Source: Streptomyces sp. NRRL S-244 (GTDB taxonomy: Bacteria > Actinomycetota > Actinomycetes > Streptomycetales > Streptomycetaceae). From it: a stretch of DNA of 64,000 nucleotides. A program made the position numbers and the translations under genes. The stretch covers positions 40,412 through 104,411 of the forward strand of contig NZ_JOCX01000020.1 in the NCBI RefSeq assembly GCF_000717915.1, written 5' to 3'. Positions 28,647-38,740 of this stretch are shown in pieces. Below the pieces are notes generated by a model, which saw only the letters and a list, made by a program, of their open reading frames with translations, was not told the DNA's origin and made no database searches. Position 1 is the first letter of the stretch. Every line of letters begins with the position of its first letter.

Positions 28647-29276
28647 ATCACGAGCCCCGACCAGCTCGCCCGCGTCACCGGAATGCGGTCCCTGTCGATG
28701 CGCCTCAGCCAGATCGCGGGCCCACCGATCGGCGGCCTGGCCATGGGGCTCGGAGGCGTGGCGGCCGCCTTCACCGTCGCCGGCCTGTTCTTCGCGCTAT
28801 CGCTGCCGCTCCTGCTGACGCTGCGGATACGGATGGGGGCCGTCGGAGGGCGTACCGAGGAGCAGTCGGCGCCCGGCACCGCACGGAAGGACCTGATCGA
28901 CGGCCTGCGCTACATCCGCCGCCACCGCCTCATCGGCCCGCTCGTCGCCGCCGGCGCCATCTGCGAACTCGGCCTCACCGGCATCCTCGGCGTCGGCATG
29001 GTGCTCCTCAACGCCGAGCGCGGCTGGGGGCCTTCCGGCTACGGCTGGATCGTCAGCGGCTTCGGTGCGGGGGCCGCGACGAGCGCCGCGCTGCTCGCGA
29101 TGGCCGGCTGGCTGCGCTACCCGTTGATCGGCGCGGCCATGGGGGCCTGGGGCGCGGCGCCGGTGTTCGCCGGCTGCGGCGCCTTCGCCGGCCTGGGCGG
29201 GATCGTCGTCCTGGCTTCCGACCCGGTCCGCCGCGCCGAGCTGCCCCGGCAGCAGCGGACCGGGCTCGCCGTATAG
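28647..29276 (+). pseudogene. MFS transporter remnant
   Basis: The frame starts abruptly in TSPDQLARVTGMRSLSMRLS and continues IAGPPIGGLAMGLGGVAAAF, which is the middle of a macrolide-efflux-type MFS protein (the loop after helix 4). It goes through helices in the second half and ends after AGLGGIVVLASDPVRRAELP. The N-terminal third, including the start and the first helices, is missing, and the last part appears shortened. An ATG at 28683 has no binding site and would start inside a helix. I regard it as a truncated, non-functional gene copy of about 200 codons. Confidence 0.7.
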
Positions 29277-29280
29277 GAGG

Positions 29281-29955
29281 TCAGGCTGTGCGACCCGCCG
29301 CCGAGGCGAAGCCGAGCCAGGTGTGGCGGTTGCCCCACCAGCACCAGCCGACCTTCGGGGCGTTGCGCCGCTCGCGGCCGTCCCGCCCCGTGCCGTTGCT
29401 GATCCAGATCGCCGGGGTACGGGCGTCCAGGGCGCCGTTCGCCTTGCGCAGCCGGGAGCCGATGGTCATGAAGCAGCGGTTGCGTTCCAGGGCGGCCGGC
29501 TGCTGGAGCACCCAGTGGATGCCCTCGGTGAGCAGCAGCGGTGTGCGCTCCTCCTTCGTGAGGGCCGGCAGTGCCTCCTCCGGGCTCCAATTGGCCATGT
29601 GGTCGCCGCGATCGAGGCCGGTGACGACGTAGAGCGGGGCGTCGGGCAGCTCGACGGCGTTGAGCGGGGCGAAGCCGTCGACGTCGGGCATGTCGGTGAC
29701 GACGAAGCCGGGCTTGCCGTCGCGGCGGAGCAGCGGCGCGAGGGCGGAGGCGGGGGCGCGGTCCGGATGGACGGCGAGCAGGGCGTCGTCGCCGTGCCCG
29801 CCGCCGGCGTCCTCCGCGGAAGCGAAGGCGCGCAGCTCATCGGCGGGAATCCCCGCGCGCTCGTGCACCCCGAGCTCGATCAGGCGCTCGGCCTGGGCGG
29901 CGAGCGGCGGGAGGGAGGGCATGGCGGGGCCGGACGAGGTCTCGGGTACGGGCAC
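29281..29955 (-). CDS. DUF5701 family protein
   Basis: 224 residues from a GTG at 29955, with AGGAG five bases upstream. The conserved block GFVVTDMPDVDGFAPLNAVE, then YVVTGLDRGDHMANWSPEEA and APKVGWCWWGNRHTWLGFAS at the C-terminus, match DUF5701 proteins of actinobacteria. Soluble, with no signal peptide. Trp and His rich near the end. Function is unknown. It is divergent from rox, and its upstream leader contains a strong minus-strand terminator (30052-30090), so expression from the far side of the intergenic region would be attenuated. Confidence 0.8.
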   Translation of the reverse strand: MPVPETSSGPAMPSLPPLAAQAERLIELGVHERAGIPADELRAFASAEDAGGGHGDDALLAVHPDRAPASALAPLLRRDGKPGFVVTDMPDVDGFAPLNAVELPDAPLYVVTGLDRGDHMANWSPEEALPALTKEERTPLLLTEGIHWVLQQPAALERNRCFMTIGSRLRKANGALDARTPAIWISNGTGRDGRERRNAPKVGWCWWGNRHTWLGFASAAGRTA

Positions 29956-30051
29956 GGTACTCCTGGCGTTCGCGGTTCAGAGCAGCGGACCCCGGACCAA
30001 CGAGGCGGCCCGGCGGAACGTTCCCGCTGTGCGCGAAGCCACCGAGCGGCG

Positions 30052-30090
30052 GACAAAAAAGAAAGGCAAGGAGGTTACCCACTCCTTGCC
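30052..30090 (-). terminator. Rho-independent terminator, minus strand, between DUF5701 and rox
   Basis: Read on the minus strand, GGCAAGGAG (30090-30082) pairs perfectly with CTCCTTGCC (30073-30065) over an 8-nt loop and is followed by a T-rich run (TTTC then six T). This is a textbook intrinsic terminator, unusual for this GC-rich genome. No minus-strand gene lies upstream, so it terminates a short RNA or a DUF5701 leader. Confidence 0.7.
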
Positions 30091-30098
30091 ACTCTCAA

Positions 30099-31737
<1,639 letters not shown>

Positions 31738-31754
31738 GCACGCGGCCCATCCCC

Positions 31755-31814
31755 GCGATCACCGCCGCGATCACCGCCGCGATCACAACCGCGACCACCG
31801 CCGTGATCACCTCC
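31755..31814. repeat. 12-bp tandem repeat with TGATCA-type core
   Basis: Five copies of GCGATCACCGCC (two perfect, three degenerate) run head to tail just after the rox stop. Each holds GATCA. No hairpin is formed by the unit itself. It lies upstream of the delta-60 protein gene. Confidence 0.75.
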
Positions 31815-31948
31815 GCGCGCTCCCCCGCCGGGGTGGTTCCCGGGGCCCAGTGGGCGCGGTGCGGCACGGCTCGCGGGGCGCGGGCGGGCTCCCGTACGAA
31901 GCTGTGCGCTGCTCCCTGCACCCCGCGAGGCCGGAGGTTCGTACGCCC

Positions 31949-34000
31949 ATGACCCACGCACACCTGAGACCCGCGCGGCGGCGGCGCCGCGGGCCCGGCG
32001 GGACGACCGGGGTACTGGCCGCCGCGCTCGGCCTGGCGCTCGTCCTCGCGCTGCCCGGCTCCGCGCTGGCCGCGCCCGGCGACCTGGATCCGTCGTTCGG
32101 TCCCGACGGCCGGGTGGTCACCCCGTTCCCCGGGTACGCGGAAGGCCACGACATCGCGCGGCAGGCCGACGGCAAACTGGTCGTGGCGGGGCTGAGCGAG
32201 GGCGGCTTCGCGCTCGCCCGGTACAACGCCAACGGCAGCCTCGACTCCGGCTTCGCCGGAGACGGCACGGTGACCAGCGACTTCGGCGGCGGTGCCCATA
32301 CGGCCAACGCGGTGGCGATCCAGCCCTCGGACGGGAAGATCGTCGTGGCGGGCACCACCGAGGTCGTCGCGGAGGAGGGCGGCGGCTGCTGCTTCTTCTC
32401 CGTGGCCCGCTACAACACGGACGGCAGTCCGGACGCGGGCTTCGGCGAGGGCGGCCTGGTACGGGTCGAGGAGTTCGGCGGATCCGCGGACGGCGCCGAC
32501 GTGGCGGTGCAGCCCGACGGCAAGATCATCGCTGCGGGCAAGGGCGGCGGCGGAGGCTTCGCGCTGGTCCGCCTCGACACCGCCGGCCACCTGGACCCGA
32601 GCCTCGGCGGCGACGGCGCGGTCGTCGCCGGTTTCACACCCGCATCGCCCCAGGACGCCGGCGGCATCGCCCGCGGTATGGCCCTCCAGCCGGACGGCAA
32701 GATCGTCTCGGTCGGGTACGTGGGCAACACCGCCTTCGACATCGGCGTGGCCCGCTACCTGCCCAACGGCACCCTCGACCCCTCCTTCAGCGGTGACGGC
32801 ATGGTGACCGCCGACTTCGGCGGCACCGAGTTCGGCAACGCCGTGGCGGTGCAGCCGGACGGCAGGATCGTCGCCGCCGGAACCGGCGGTGTCGGCGTCG
32901 CCCTGCTGCGCTACAACGCCGACGGCAGCCCCGACGCCGGCTTCGGCACCGGCGGGCGCACGTCGGTCCACTTCCCCGGGGACGGCGGCGGCGCGAACGC
33001 GCTGGCGCTCCAGCCCAACGGCAAGATCGTCATCGCGGGGCAGGCCGACGACCCGAACAGCCAGGAGGCCAACGACTTCGGCCTGGCCCGCTTCACCACC
33101 AACGGCACGGTGGACACCGGCTTCGGCGGCGACGGCTTCGTGGTCACGGGCTTCCAGGACTGGGACGGCGCCCGCGGGGTGCTCGTACAGCCGGACGGCA
33201 AGATCGTCGCGGCGGGCTTCGGTGCGGGCTTCGCCTTCGCCCTCGCCCGCTACCAGGGCGGCGACGGCACGACGCCGCCGCCCCCGCCGCCGAGCGCGGA
33301 CCTGTCGGTGACGCAGACCGGTACGGCCACCGTGAGCATCGGCGACCGCGCCTCGTACACGGTGACGGTCTCCAACTCCGCGGCCTCCACCGCGACCGCG
33401 ACCGGCGTCACGCTGTCGGACACGCTCTCCGGAGCCGGCGTGGGCCTCACCTCGGCCGCCGCCTCGCAGGGTACGTGTACGACCACGGCGACGGGGGCCA
33501 CCTGCGCCCTCGGCTCCCTGGCCCCGGGCGCGAGCGCGACGGTCACGGTGACGGGCGAGCCGCGGAGCACCGGTACGGTCACGAACACGGCCGTCGCGAG
33601 CGCGACCCAGCAGGACCCGTCGACCTCCAACAACACGGCCACGACCACCACCGCGGCGAACAACGCCCGCGGCTGCACGATCATCGGCACCACTGGCGCG
33701 GACACGCTGACGGGCGGCTACTTCGCCGACGTGATCTGCGGCCTCGGCGGCAACGACACCGTCCGCGCGAGCTACGGGAACGACACCGTCCACGGCGGCT
33801 ACGGCAACGACAACCTCGACGGCGGCTTCGGCGACGACACCCTGAACGGCGGCCCGGGCAACGACATCCTGACGGGCGACTACGGCAACGACCGCCTGAC
33901 CACCACCGACGGCGTCTCCGCCAACGACACCGCCAACGGCGGCCCCGGCACCGACACCTGCACCACGGACCCGGGCGACACCCGCACCAGCTGCCCCTGA
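31949..34000 (+). CDS. Secreted delta-60 repeat, DUF11 and RTX-like calcium-binding protein
   Basis: 683 residues from the ATG at 31949 (GGAGG 11 nt upstream). A long basic signal peptide (RPARRRRRGPGG then LAAALGLALVLALPGSALA) directs export. About six to seven delta-60 repeats follow (GDLDPSFGPDGRVVT, VQPDGKIIAAG, FALARYNANGSLDSGFAGDG), which form a beta-propeller-like or solenoid array. Next is a DUF11 (CARDB-like) domain (DLSVTQTGTATVSIGDRASY). The C-terminus has RTX/hemolysin-type repeats (GGNDTV, GGYGNDNLDGGFGDDTL, GNDILTGDYGNDRL). No anchoring motif is seen, so it is probably released or held by Ca2+-dependent contacts. The role is unknown; adhesion or surface display is a guess. A hairpin terminator follows. 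Confidence 0.85.
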   Translation: MTHAHLRPARRRRRGPGGTTGVLAAALGLALVLALPGSALAAPGDLDPSFGPDGRVVTPFPGYAEGHDIARQADGKLVVAGLSEGGFALARYNANGSLDSGFAGDGTVTSDFGGGAHTANAVAIQPSDGKIVVAGTTEVVAEEGGGCCFFSVARYNTDGSPDAGFGEGGLVRVEEFGGSADGADVAVQPDGKIIAAGKGGGGGFALVRLDTAGHLDPSLGGDGAVVAGFTPASPQDAGGIARGMALQPDGKIVSVGYVGNTAFDIGVARYLPNGTLDPSFSGDGMVTADFGGTEFGNAVAVQPDGRIVAAGTGGVGVALLRYNADGSPDAGFGTGGRTSVHFPGDGGGANALALQPNGKIVIAGQADDPNSQEANDFGLARFTTNGTVDTGFGGDGFVVTGFQDWDGARGVLVQPDGKIVAAGFGAGFAFALARYQGGDGTTPPPPPPSADLSVTQTGTATVSIGDRASYTVTVSNSAASTATATGVTLSDTLSGAGVGLTSAAASQGTCTTTATGATCALGSLAPGASATVTVTGEPRSTGTVTNTAVASATQQDPSTSNNTATTTTAANNARGCTIIGTTGADTLTGGYFADVICGLGGNDTVRASYGNDTVHGGYGNDNLDGGFGDDTLNGGPGNDILTGDYGNDRLTTTDGVSANDTANGGPGTDTCTTDPGDTRTSCP

Positions 34001-34010
34001 CCCCCTCCCC

Positions 34011-34050
34011 GGAGAGCCGTCGTCGCCCCACACGCCGAAGACGGCTCTCC
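34011..34050 (+). terminator. Hairpin terminator of the delta-60 gene
   Basis: GGAGAGCCGTC (34011-34021) and GACGGCTCTCC (34040-34050) form an 11-bp stem with an 18-nt loop, starting 10 bp after the stop codon. Confidence 0.65.
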
Positions 34051-34149
34051 CCCACGTGACACGCCCCCGGACACCCCCCGGGTGACGGCAGGAGGGTGCG
34101 CCGCTGACACCGCGGGTATCGGTGAAAGCACTCAGGAAGGTGGTGCCTC

Positions 34150-34917
34150 ATGCCGATGCCGAGCGTTCTGGCCTTCTTCGCCCATCCCGACGACGAAGCC
34201 CTCTTCGCGGGCGGTGTCCTCGCCCGGCACGCTGCGGCGGGCGCCCGGACCGCGGTGGTGACCGCGACATGGACGGCAGGTACTCGGCGCGCTGCCGAAC
34301 TCGCCGATGCGCTGGAGATCCTCGGCGCCGGTGCGCCCCGGCTGCTGGGCTACGCCGACGCCCGCGTCCCGTCCTCGGCGCCCGGCCGGCCACGGTTCTG
34401 CGACGCACCTCTCGACGAGGCCGTGGGGGCCGTGGTCGCCCGGATCAGGGAGTTCCGACCGGAGGTCGTCATCACCAACGACGCGTACGGGGGTCTGACG
34501 GGGCATCCGGACCACATGCACGCGCACAGGCTCGCGGTCCTGGCCGTCCACGCGGCCGGCTTCGGCCGGCTCCACCCCGAGGCCGGAGATCCCTGGCAGC
34601 CGACCGCGCTCTGGCTCGCCACCCACCCGCACTCCGCCGCCCACGCCCTCGGCGGGCATCTCCTGCGACCCGGCAGAACCGTGGACGGCGCGTACTCCGT
34701 CCCGGACGGGTTGGTCACAGCCGTCGACGTGAGCCCATGGGCCGAGCAGAAGCTGGCCGCCATTGCCGCCCACCGCAGCGAGGCGGACCGGGGAGCCGCC
34801 CCCGGCCGCATCGCCGCCCTTGCGCCCGCGGTCCAGAGGCGAGTCACGGGCACCGAGTGGTACATCCGGCACCACCTCGCCCCCACAACGGGACCGGACC
34901 CGCTGCCGACGCGCTGA
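34150..34917 (+). CDS. PIG-L family deacetylase
   Basis: 255 residues from the ATG at 34150, preceded by AGGAAGGTGG. The metal-binding motif AFFAHPDDEALFAGG is at the N-terminus, and the second motif GLTGHPDHMHAHRLA supplies the other histidine; Asp16 (of HPDDE) is the expected general base. Zn-dependent LmbE/PIG-L enzymes deacetylate GlcNAc-containing substrates such as mycothiol intermediates (MshB) and mycothiol conjugates (Mca), or antibiotic glycosides. The sequence is shorter than MshB/Mca and lacks their neighbours, so I keep the family name only. It is convergent with the pyridoxamine-oxidase-like gene. Confidence 0.88.
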   Translation: MPMPSVLAFFAHPDDEALFAGGVLARHAAAGARTAVVTATWTAGTRRAAELADALEILGAGAPRLLGYADARVPSSAPGRPRFCDAPLDEAVGAVVARIREFRPEVVITNDAYGGLTGHPDHMHAHRLAVLAVHAAGFGRLHPEAGDPWQPTALWLATHPHSAAHALGGHLLRPGRTVDGAYSVPDGLVTAVDVSPWAEQKLAAIAAHRSEADRGAAPGRIAALAPAVQRRVTGTEWYIRHHLAPTTGPDPLPTR

Positions 34918-34946
34918 CGACGCGGCGCCTTCGTGATTCCCGTGGC

Positions 34947-35504
34947 TCAGAACGTCCAGCGGGTGTGGGTGTAGACCCCGTCGTTGCGGCCGTAGCCGTA
35001 GGCCGTGGACGGGGGGACCGCGAACACCACCACGTCGCCCTTGCGGAACGCGTCCCCGATGCCGTGGAAGGTGCCCTCGGGGGAGGTGATGTGGGGGCCG
35101 TACTTCGTCTCGTACGCCGTGATCACCTCCTCCAGCCGCGCCGGATCGGCGATCTGCTCCGCCGTGCCCTCGACCACGAGGTCGAGCCCTTCGGTGAGGG
35201 AGTTGCCCCCGGTGGTCAGCGCGCAGTGACCGTCGTGGGCGAGGTTCTTCGTCTTCTGCTCGCTCGGGCCAGTCGAGAAGTACAGCACCCCGTCGTGCCA
35301 GGCGGCGATCACGGGAGTGACGTGCTGTCGTCCGTCGGCTCGCGCCGTGGACAGCCAGAAGATCTCGGCGGTCTCCAACTGCCGCTGGGCGTCGGCCCAG
35401 TCGGTGGCGGTCACGTCCTCGGCGCCCGGGCGGGGGTTGAGGGCGGAGCTGTAGCGGGGGTCGAGCTCGGTCGTGGGCTGCTTCGCGGGTCCGTGTGCGG
35501 GCAT
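34947..35504 (-). CDS. Pyridoxamine 5'-phosphate oxidase-like flavin/F420 family protein
   Basis: 185 residues, ATG at 35504 with AGGAAGGAGG upstream. The split-barrel fold is visible from IFWLSTARADGRQHVTPVIA followed by VLYFSTGPSEQKTKNLAHDG, the usual phosphate-binding and cofactor-binding strands, and CALTTGGNSLTEGLDLVVEG. It continues with TFHGIGDAFRKGDVVVFAVP to its end. Members bind FMN, F420 or heme; this one, with an N-terminal extension of ~25 residues, resembles uncharacterised streptomycete members. True PNPOx activity is unlikely. Its cofactor cannot be fixed by eye. Confidence 0.85.
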   Translation of the reverse strand: MPAHGPAKQPTTELDPRYSSALNPRPGAEDVTATDWADAQRQLETAEIFWLSTARADGRQHVTPVIAAWHDGVLYFSTGPSEQKTKNLAHDGHCALTTGGNSLTEGLDLVVEGTAEQIADPARLEEVITAYETKYGPHITSPEGTFHGIGDAFRKGDVVVFAVPPSTAYGYGRNDGVYTHTRWTF

Positions 35505-35597
35505 GGCGGACCTCCTTCCTCCGCTCCCCGTAACGACCGGCCGACCAGACGGAAACCCCCGCCGCGCCCGTTTCGCCCGTCTGCCTTCGGAGCGGGA

Positions 35598-35733
35598 TCA
35601 GTCCGTGTGCCGGTACGCCGGGTAGGTCAGGTAACCCGCGTCGCCGCCCTGGTAGAACGTGGCCTCGTCCACCGGGGCTACGGGCAGCCCGAGGCGCAGC
35701 CGCTCGACCAGGTCGGGGTTGGCGATGCAGGCG
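35598..35733 (-). pseudogene. C-terminal remnant of an old-yellow-enzyme family alkene reductase
   Basis: Only about 44 codons remain on the minus strand, reading CIANPDLVERLRLGLPVAPV then EATFYQGGDAGYLTYPAYRH before the stop at 35598. This is the characteristic end of NADH:flavin oxidoreductases (FIANPDLV...FY.GG..GY.DYP). The rest of the gene is gone, and the sequence switches abruptly at about 35733 to a MerR fragment on the other strand. Confidence 0.75.
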
Positions 35734-35841
35734 CGCCACTACGAGGAGCAGGGGCTGGTCAGCAGTACGCGGATGAGCACGGCCCGGGCGCACCGGGAAT
35801 CCCTGCGCGCAGCCTCGGCCGTGTCCGCCACAGCCTGCTGA
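35734..35841 (+). pseudogene. MerR regulator remnant
   Basis: The plus-strand frame beginning at 35734 reads RHYEEQGLVSSTRMSTARAH, matching the conserved RYYEEQGLL..R...G.R turn of MerR HTH domains. Both the N-terminal helix and the remainder of the protein are missing. It abuts an alkene reductase remnant, a pairing common as a divergent regulator-target pair, and so marks a deletion scar. Confidence 0.6.
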
Positions 35842-35896
35842 AAGTCACCGGCTGAACCGCACCGCGACGGCCGCCCGAACCACTAACCTCAGCCGC

Positions 35897-36361
35897 ATGA
35901 CGGCACTTTCCCACCACAGCTCCGACCCCATCGAGCAGCCCGGGCGCGGCGGGGCCACCGCCACCACCGAGGCCGATCCGCACGCCATCGGGCCCGTGCG
36001 CACCGAGTACGCGCCCGACAAGGACGGCGATCCGGACCCCGGCGAGATCGTGTGGACCTGGGTCCCGTACGAGGAGAACGACGGCCGAGGCAAGGACCGT
36101 CCGGTGCTGGTCGTCGCCCGGGAGGCGGGCGGGCGGACGCTGCTCGCCGTACAGCTGTCCAGCAAGCGGCACGACAACGACCGGGAGTGGGTGCCGATCG
36201 GGACCGGGCCGTGGGACGGCGCCGGGCGGGAGTCCTGGGTGGACGTGGACCGGGTGCTGCGGGTGCACGAGGACGGCATGCGGCGCGAGGCGTGCGCCCT
36301 GGACCGGGGCAGGTTCCAGCTGGTCGTGAACCGGCTCCGCGAGCGCTACGGCTGGCGCTAG
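35897..36361 (+). CDS. PemK/MazF-like family protein
   Basis: 154 residues. After a ~45-residue polar N-terminal extension comes GEIVWTWVPYEENDGRGKDR followed by PVLVVAREAGGRTLLAVQLS, which fits the PemK/MazF fold (G-IVW.-..E..G-.RPVLVV). The C-terminal helix is ALDRGRFQLVVNRLRERYGW. In toxin-antitoxin systems such proteins are sequence-specific endoribonucleases. There is no antitoxin-like partner gene on either side, so this is a solitary chromosomal member, common in streptomycetes and perhaps not toxic. It probably has a leaderless mRNA (see TAACCT at 35884). Confidence 0.75.
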   Translation: MTALSHHSSDPIEQPGRGGATATTEADPHAIGPVRTEYAPDKDGDPDPGEIVWTWVPYEENDGRGKDRPVLVVAREAGGRTLLAVQLSSKRHDNDREWVPIGTGPWDGAGRESWVDVDRVLRVHEDGMRREACALDRGRFQLVVNRLRERYGWR

Positions 36362-36401
36362 GGAGTATCCGCAAAGCCCTGCCCGGCCGGCCCGGGCCGC
36401 C

Positions 36402-37244
36402 CTACGCCCCGAATTCGGCGAAAGCCCGTTCGAACGCCTCCCGCGGTCCCGGATCGCGGTCCAGCACCCCGAACACCACCCGCTCGAAGACCCCCGCGAA
36501 ACGCCCGGCCAGAAGGGCCCGGAAGGCCTCCGCGACCTGCGCCGGGTCGTTGCGGAAGACCCCGCACCCCCACGCCCCCAGCACCAGCCGCGGGTACCCG
36601 TGCAGTGCCGCCGTCTCCAGGACGCGCTCCGCGCGCCGCGCCAGGACCGCCGGGATCTCGGCGACGCGCTCCGGCTCCTGGCGGCGGATGGTGCCCGCGT
36701 TCGGTGCCGGGGAGGTCAGGAAACCGGCCCGGAAGGGGGTGTCCAGCAGCTCGCCCCGGTCGTCGCGGAAGACGGGCACCCCGGGCGAGTGAATCACCCG
36801 GTCGGTGTAGAAGGTGCTGCGCCCCGCGCGGTGGACCTCGTAGTACTCCGGGGCCTCCAGCAGGGTCTCGTACAGGGCCGAGGCGCGGCACAGCGCCTCC
36901 TCCTGGGCCTTGGCCCCGCGGACGTATCCGCCCCCGGGATTCCGGGCCGAGGCGAAGTTCAGGACGGCCACCGAGGCCCCGGAGACCGGCCCCGGACCGT
37001 CCTCGGCGAGCCTACGGGCTGCGACCGTGCTGCTCTCCCCCGTGACCTCGACGGCCGTCTCGTACCGTCCGGCGGGAAGTGTCTCGTCTGGAATGACCTG
37101 GTTTGGCCCATATATTCTGGTTCCGGCCCTGGACTCCGCCAGGGCGGCGGCGAGGGAGACCTGCCGCCCCGACCGCGTCCGGTACCGACCGGCCGCCACG
37201 ATGGTCGCGTTCTCCCGCGCGATCTCACGCAATCTGCTGCTCAC
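36402..37244 (-). CDS. TIGR02452 family (PARG-like macrodomain) protein
   Basis: 280 residues from a GTG at 37244 (an in-frame GTG at 37271 is the alternative). The N-terminal part has the helical DUF2263-like region SSRLREIARENATIVAAGRY, followed by the macrodomain signature VAVLNFASARNPGGGYVRGA, QEEALCRASALYETL (as in poly(ADP-ribose) glycohydrolases: GGG..QEE), and LVLGAWGCGVFRNDPAQVA. These residues are the ADP-ribose-binding and catalytic loops of bacterial PARG, so the likely activity is removal of ADP-ribose from protein or nucleic acid. A partner ADP-ribosyltransferase is not visible nearby. The 29-bp spacing from the PemK-like gene is convergent. Confidence 0.85.
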   Translation of the reverse strand: MSSRLREIARENATIVAAGRYRTRSGRQVSLAAALAESRAGTRIYGPNQVIPDETLPAGRYETAVEVTGESSTVAARRLAEDGPGPVSGASVAVLNFASARNPGGGYVRGAKAQEEALCRASALYETLLEAPEYYEVHRAGRSTFYTDRVIHSPGVPVFRDDRGELLDTPFRAGFLTSPAPNAGTIRRQEPERVAEIPAVLARRAERVLETAALHGYPRLVLGAWGCGVFRNDPAQVAEAFRALLAGRFAGVFERVVFGVLDRDPGPREAFERAFAEFGA

Positions 37245-37378
37245 ACCGCAATCATCGGCAGCAGGAACCACCCGCGGCCAGAGATTTTCCGCGCGGTGGC
37301 CCGCTCCCCCCTTTTCAGGCCGACAAGGACGGGTAGGTAGGCATGGTCAAGTCGCACCCGTGGACAGGAGACCCTGCC

Positions 37379-38740
37379 ATGCCACAGGACTCGTACACAC
37401 CACAGGACTCGTACGCACCACCAGACCCGCAGGCCCAGGGCGACCCACACGCTCTCGGCGAAACCGCCGCCGAGGACCTGGTCCACGGCATCTGTTTCAA
37501 GACGGGCCCGCCCCGCACCCTCGGTGCCGAGCTCGAATGGCTCGTACTGGACGCCGAGCGGCCCGGCGAGATACTGCCGCCCGACCGGCTGACCGCCGCG
37601 CACGACGCGGCCCGCGCCCTGCCCCTGCACTCCCGGCTCACCGTCGAGCCCGGCGGCCAGCTGGAGCTCAGCTCCGCGCCCGCCCCCTCCCTCTCCGGCT
37701 GCGTGGACGGCCTTCAGGCCGACCTCACCGCCGTACGGGCCGCCCTGCGGTCCCGGGGCCTGGCCCTGCGCGGCACCGGCCGCGATCCGCGCCGGCCCCT
37801 GCGCCGCCTGCTGTACAGCCCGCGCTACGACGCGATGGAGACCTACTTCGACCGCACCGGCCCGGCCGGGCGCGCCATGATGTGTTCCTCCGCCTCCGTA
37901 CAGGTCTGCGTGGACGCCGGGTACGAGGAACCCGGCCCGCTCGGGTACGGCCGGCGCTGGCGGCTGGCGCACCTGCTGGGCGCCGTGTTCGTGGCGGCCT
38001 TCGCCAACTCCCCCGCGCACGAGGGCCCGTACGCCGGCTGGCGGTGCTCCCGCCAGGGGATCTGGCACGATCTCGACGCCCGGCGCTCGCTCGCCCCGCC
38101 GCTGGACGCCGAACCCCGCAGCGGCTGGACCCGGCACGCGCTGGACACCGAGGTGATGTGCGTACGGTCGGCCGGCGACGGCCCGTGGCCGGTCCCGCGC
38201 GGCATGACCTTCCGCGACTGGCTGCGCGCCGACGGGGCCGGGGCCGGGGCCGGCAGCAACGGCGCCCCGGGCCGGGACGGCCTGCGGCCGCCCACCGCCG
38301 AGGACCTGGAGTACCACCTGACCACGCTGTTCCCGCCGGTGCGCCCGCGCGGCCACCTGGAGTTCCGGATGATCGACGCCCAGCCCGGCGACGACGGCTG
38401 GCTGGTGCCGGTGGCCGTCGTCCACGCGCTGTTCGACGATCCGGAGGCCGCCGAGAGCGCGTACCGGGTGGCGAAGGCGCTGGCCGACACCCACGGGCCC
38501 CGGCCCGCGCCGCGCAACCCGCTGTGGCAGTCCGCCGCCCGGCACGGCCTGGCCGATCCGGAGCTGCGCTCGGCCGCCGCCACCTGCTTCCGGGCCGCCG
38601 CCGAGGCGCTGCCGCGGCTCGGCGCGAGCCGGCACGTCCAGGACGTGGTCGGCGCCTTCACCGAACGCTTCACACTGCGCGGCCGCTGCCCGGCCGACGA
38701 CGGATACCTGCAGCTCACCGGGACGGGGGCCCGCTCATGA
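37379..38740 (+). CDS. egtA: Ergothioneine biosynthesis glutamate-cysteine ligase EgtA
   Basis: 453 residues from the ATG at 37379 (AGGAG 8 nt upstream); an ATG at 37343 is possible but has no better site. After a disordered Pro/Gln/Asp-rich tail the GCS2-like fold starts at TLGAELEWLVLDAE. It continues with SAPAPSLSGCVDGL, RAMMCSSASVQVCVDAG and HLEFRMIDAQPGDDGWLVPV. EgtA makes gamma-glutamylcysteine, the sulfur donor used by EgtB. It is first in egtABCD, overlapping egtB by 4 bp. Identification is strong because all four partners follow in order. Confidence 0.93.
   Translation: MPQDSYTPQDSYAPPDPQAQGDPHALGETAAEDLVHGICFKTGPPRTLGAELEWLVLDAERPGEILPPDRLTAAHDAARALPLHSRLTVEPGGQLELSSAPAPSLSGCVDGLQADLTAVRAALRSRGLALRGTGRDPRRPLRRLLYSPRYDAMETYFDRTGPAGRAMMCSSASVQVCVDAGYEEPGPLGYGRRWRLAHLLGAVFVAAFANSPAHEGPYAGWRCSRQGIWHDLDARRSLAPPLDAEPRSGWTRHALDTEVMCVRSAGDGPWPVPRGMTFRDWLRADGAGAGAGSNGAPGRDGLRPPTAEDLEYHLTTLFPPVRPRGHLEFRMIDAQPGDDGWLVPVAVVHALFDDPEAAESAYRVAKALADTHGPRPAPRNPLWQSAARHGLADPELRSAAATCFRAAAEALPRLGASRHVQDVVGAFTERFTLRGRCPADDGYLQLTGTGARS

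Larger units (their letters stand above)
35505..35896. other. 392-bp interval containing only gene remnants
   Basis: Besides the two remnants at 35598-35841 there is nothing coding. The right end holds TAACCT at 35884-35889, a possible -10 only 7 nt before the next ATG, suggesting a leaderless transcript for the PemK-like gene. Confidence 0.5.

Noticed and set aside
35897..37244. PemK-like gene and TIGR02452 macrodomain gene as a toxin-antitoxin or DarTG-like pair
   Set aside because: The genes are convergent and not co-transcribed, and no ADP-ribosyltransferase toxin is present; macrodomain and PemK chemistry do not match as partners.
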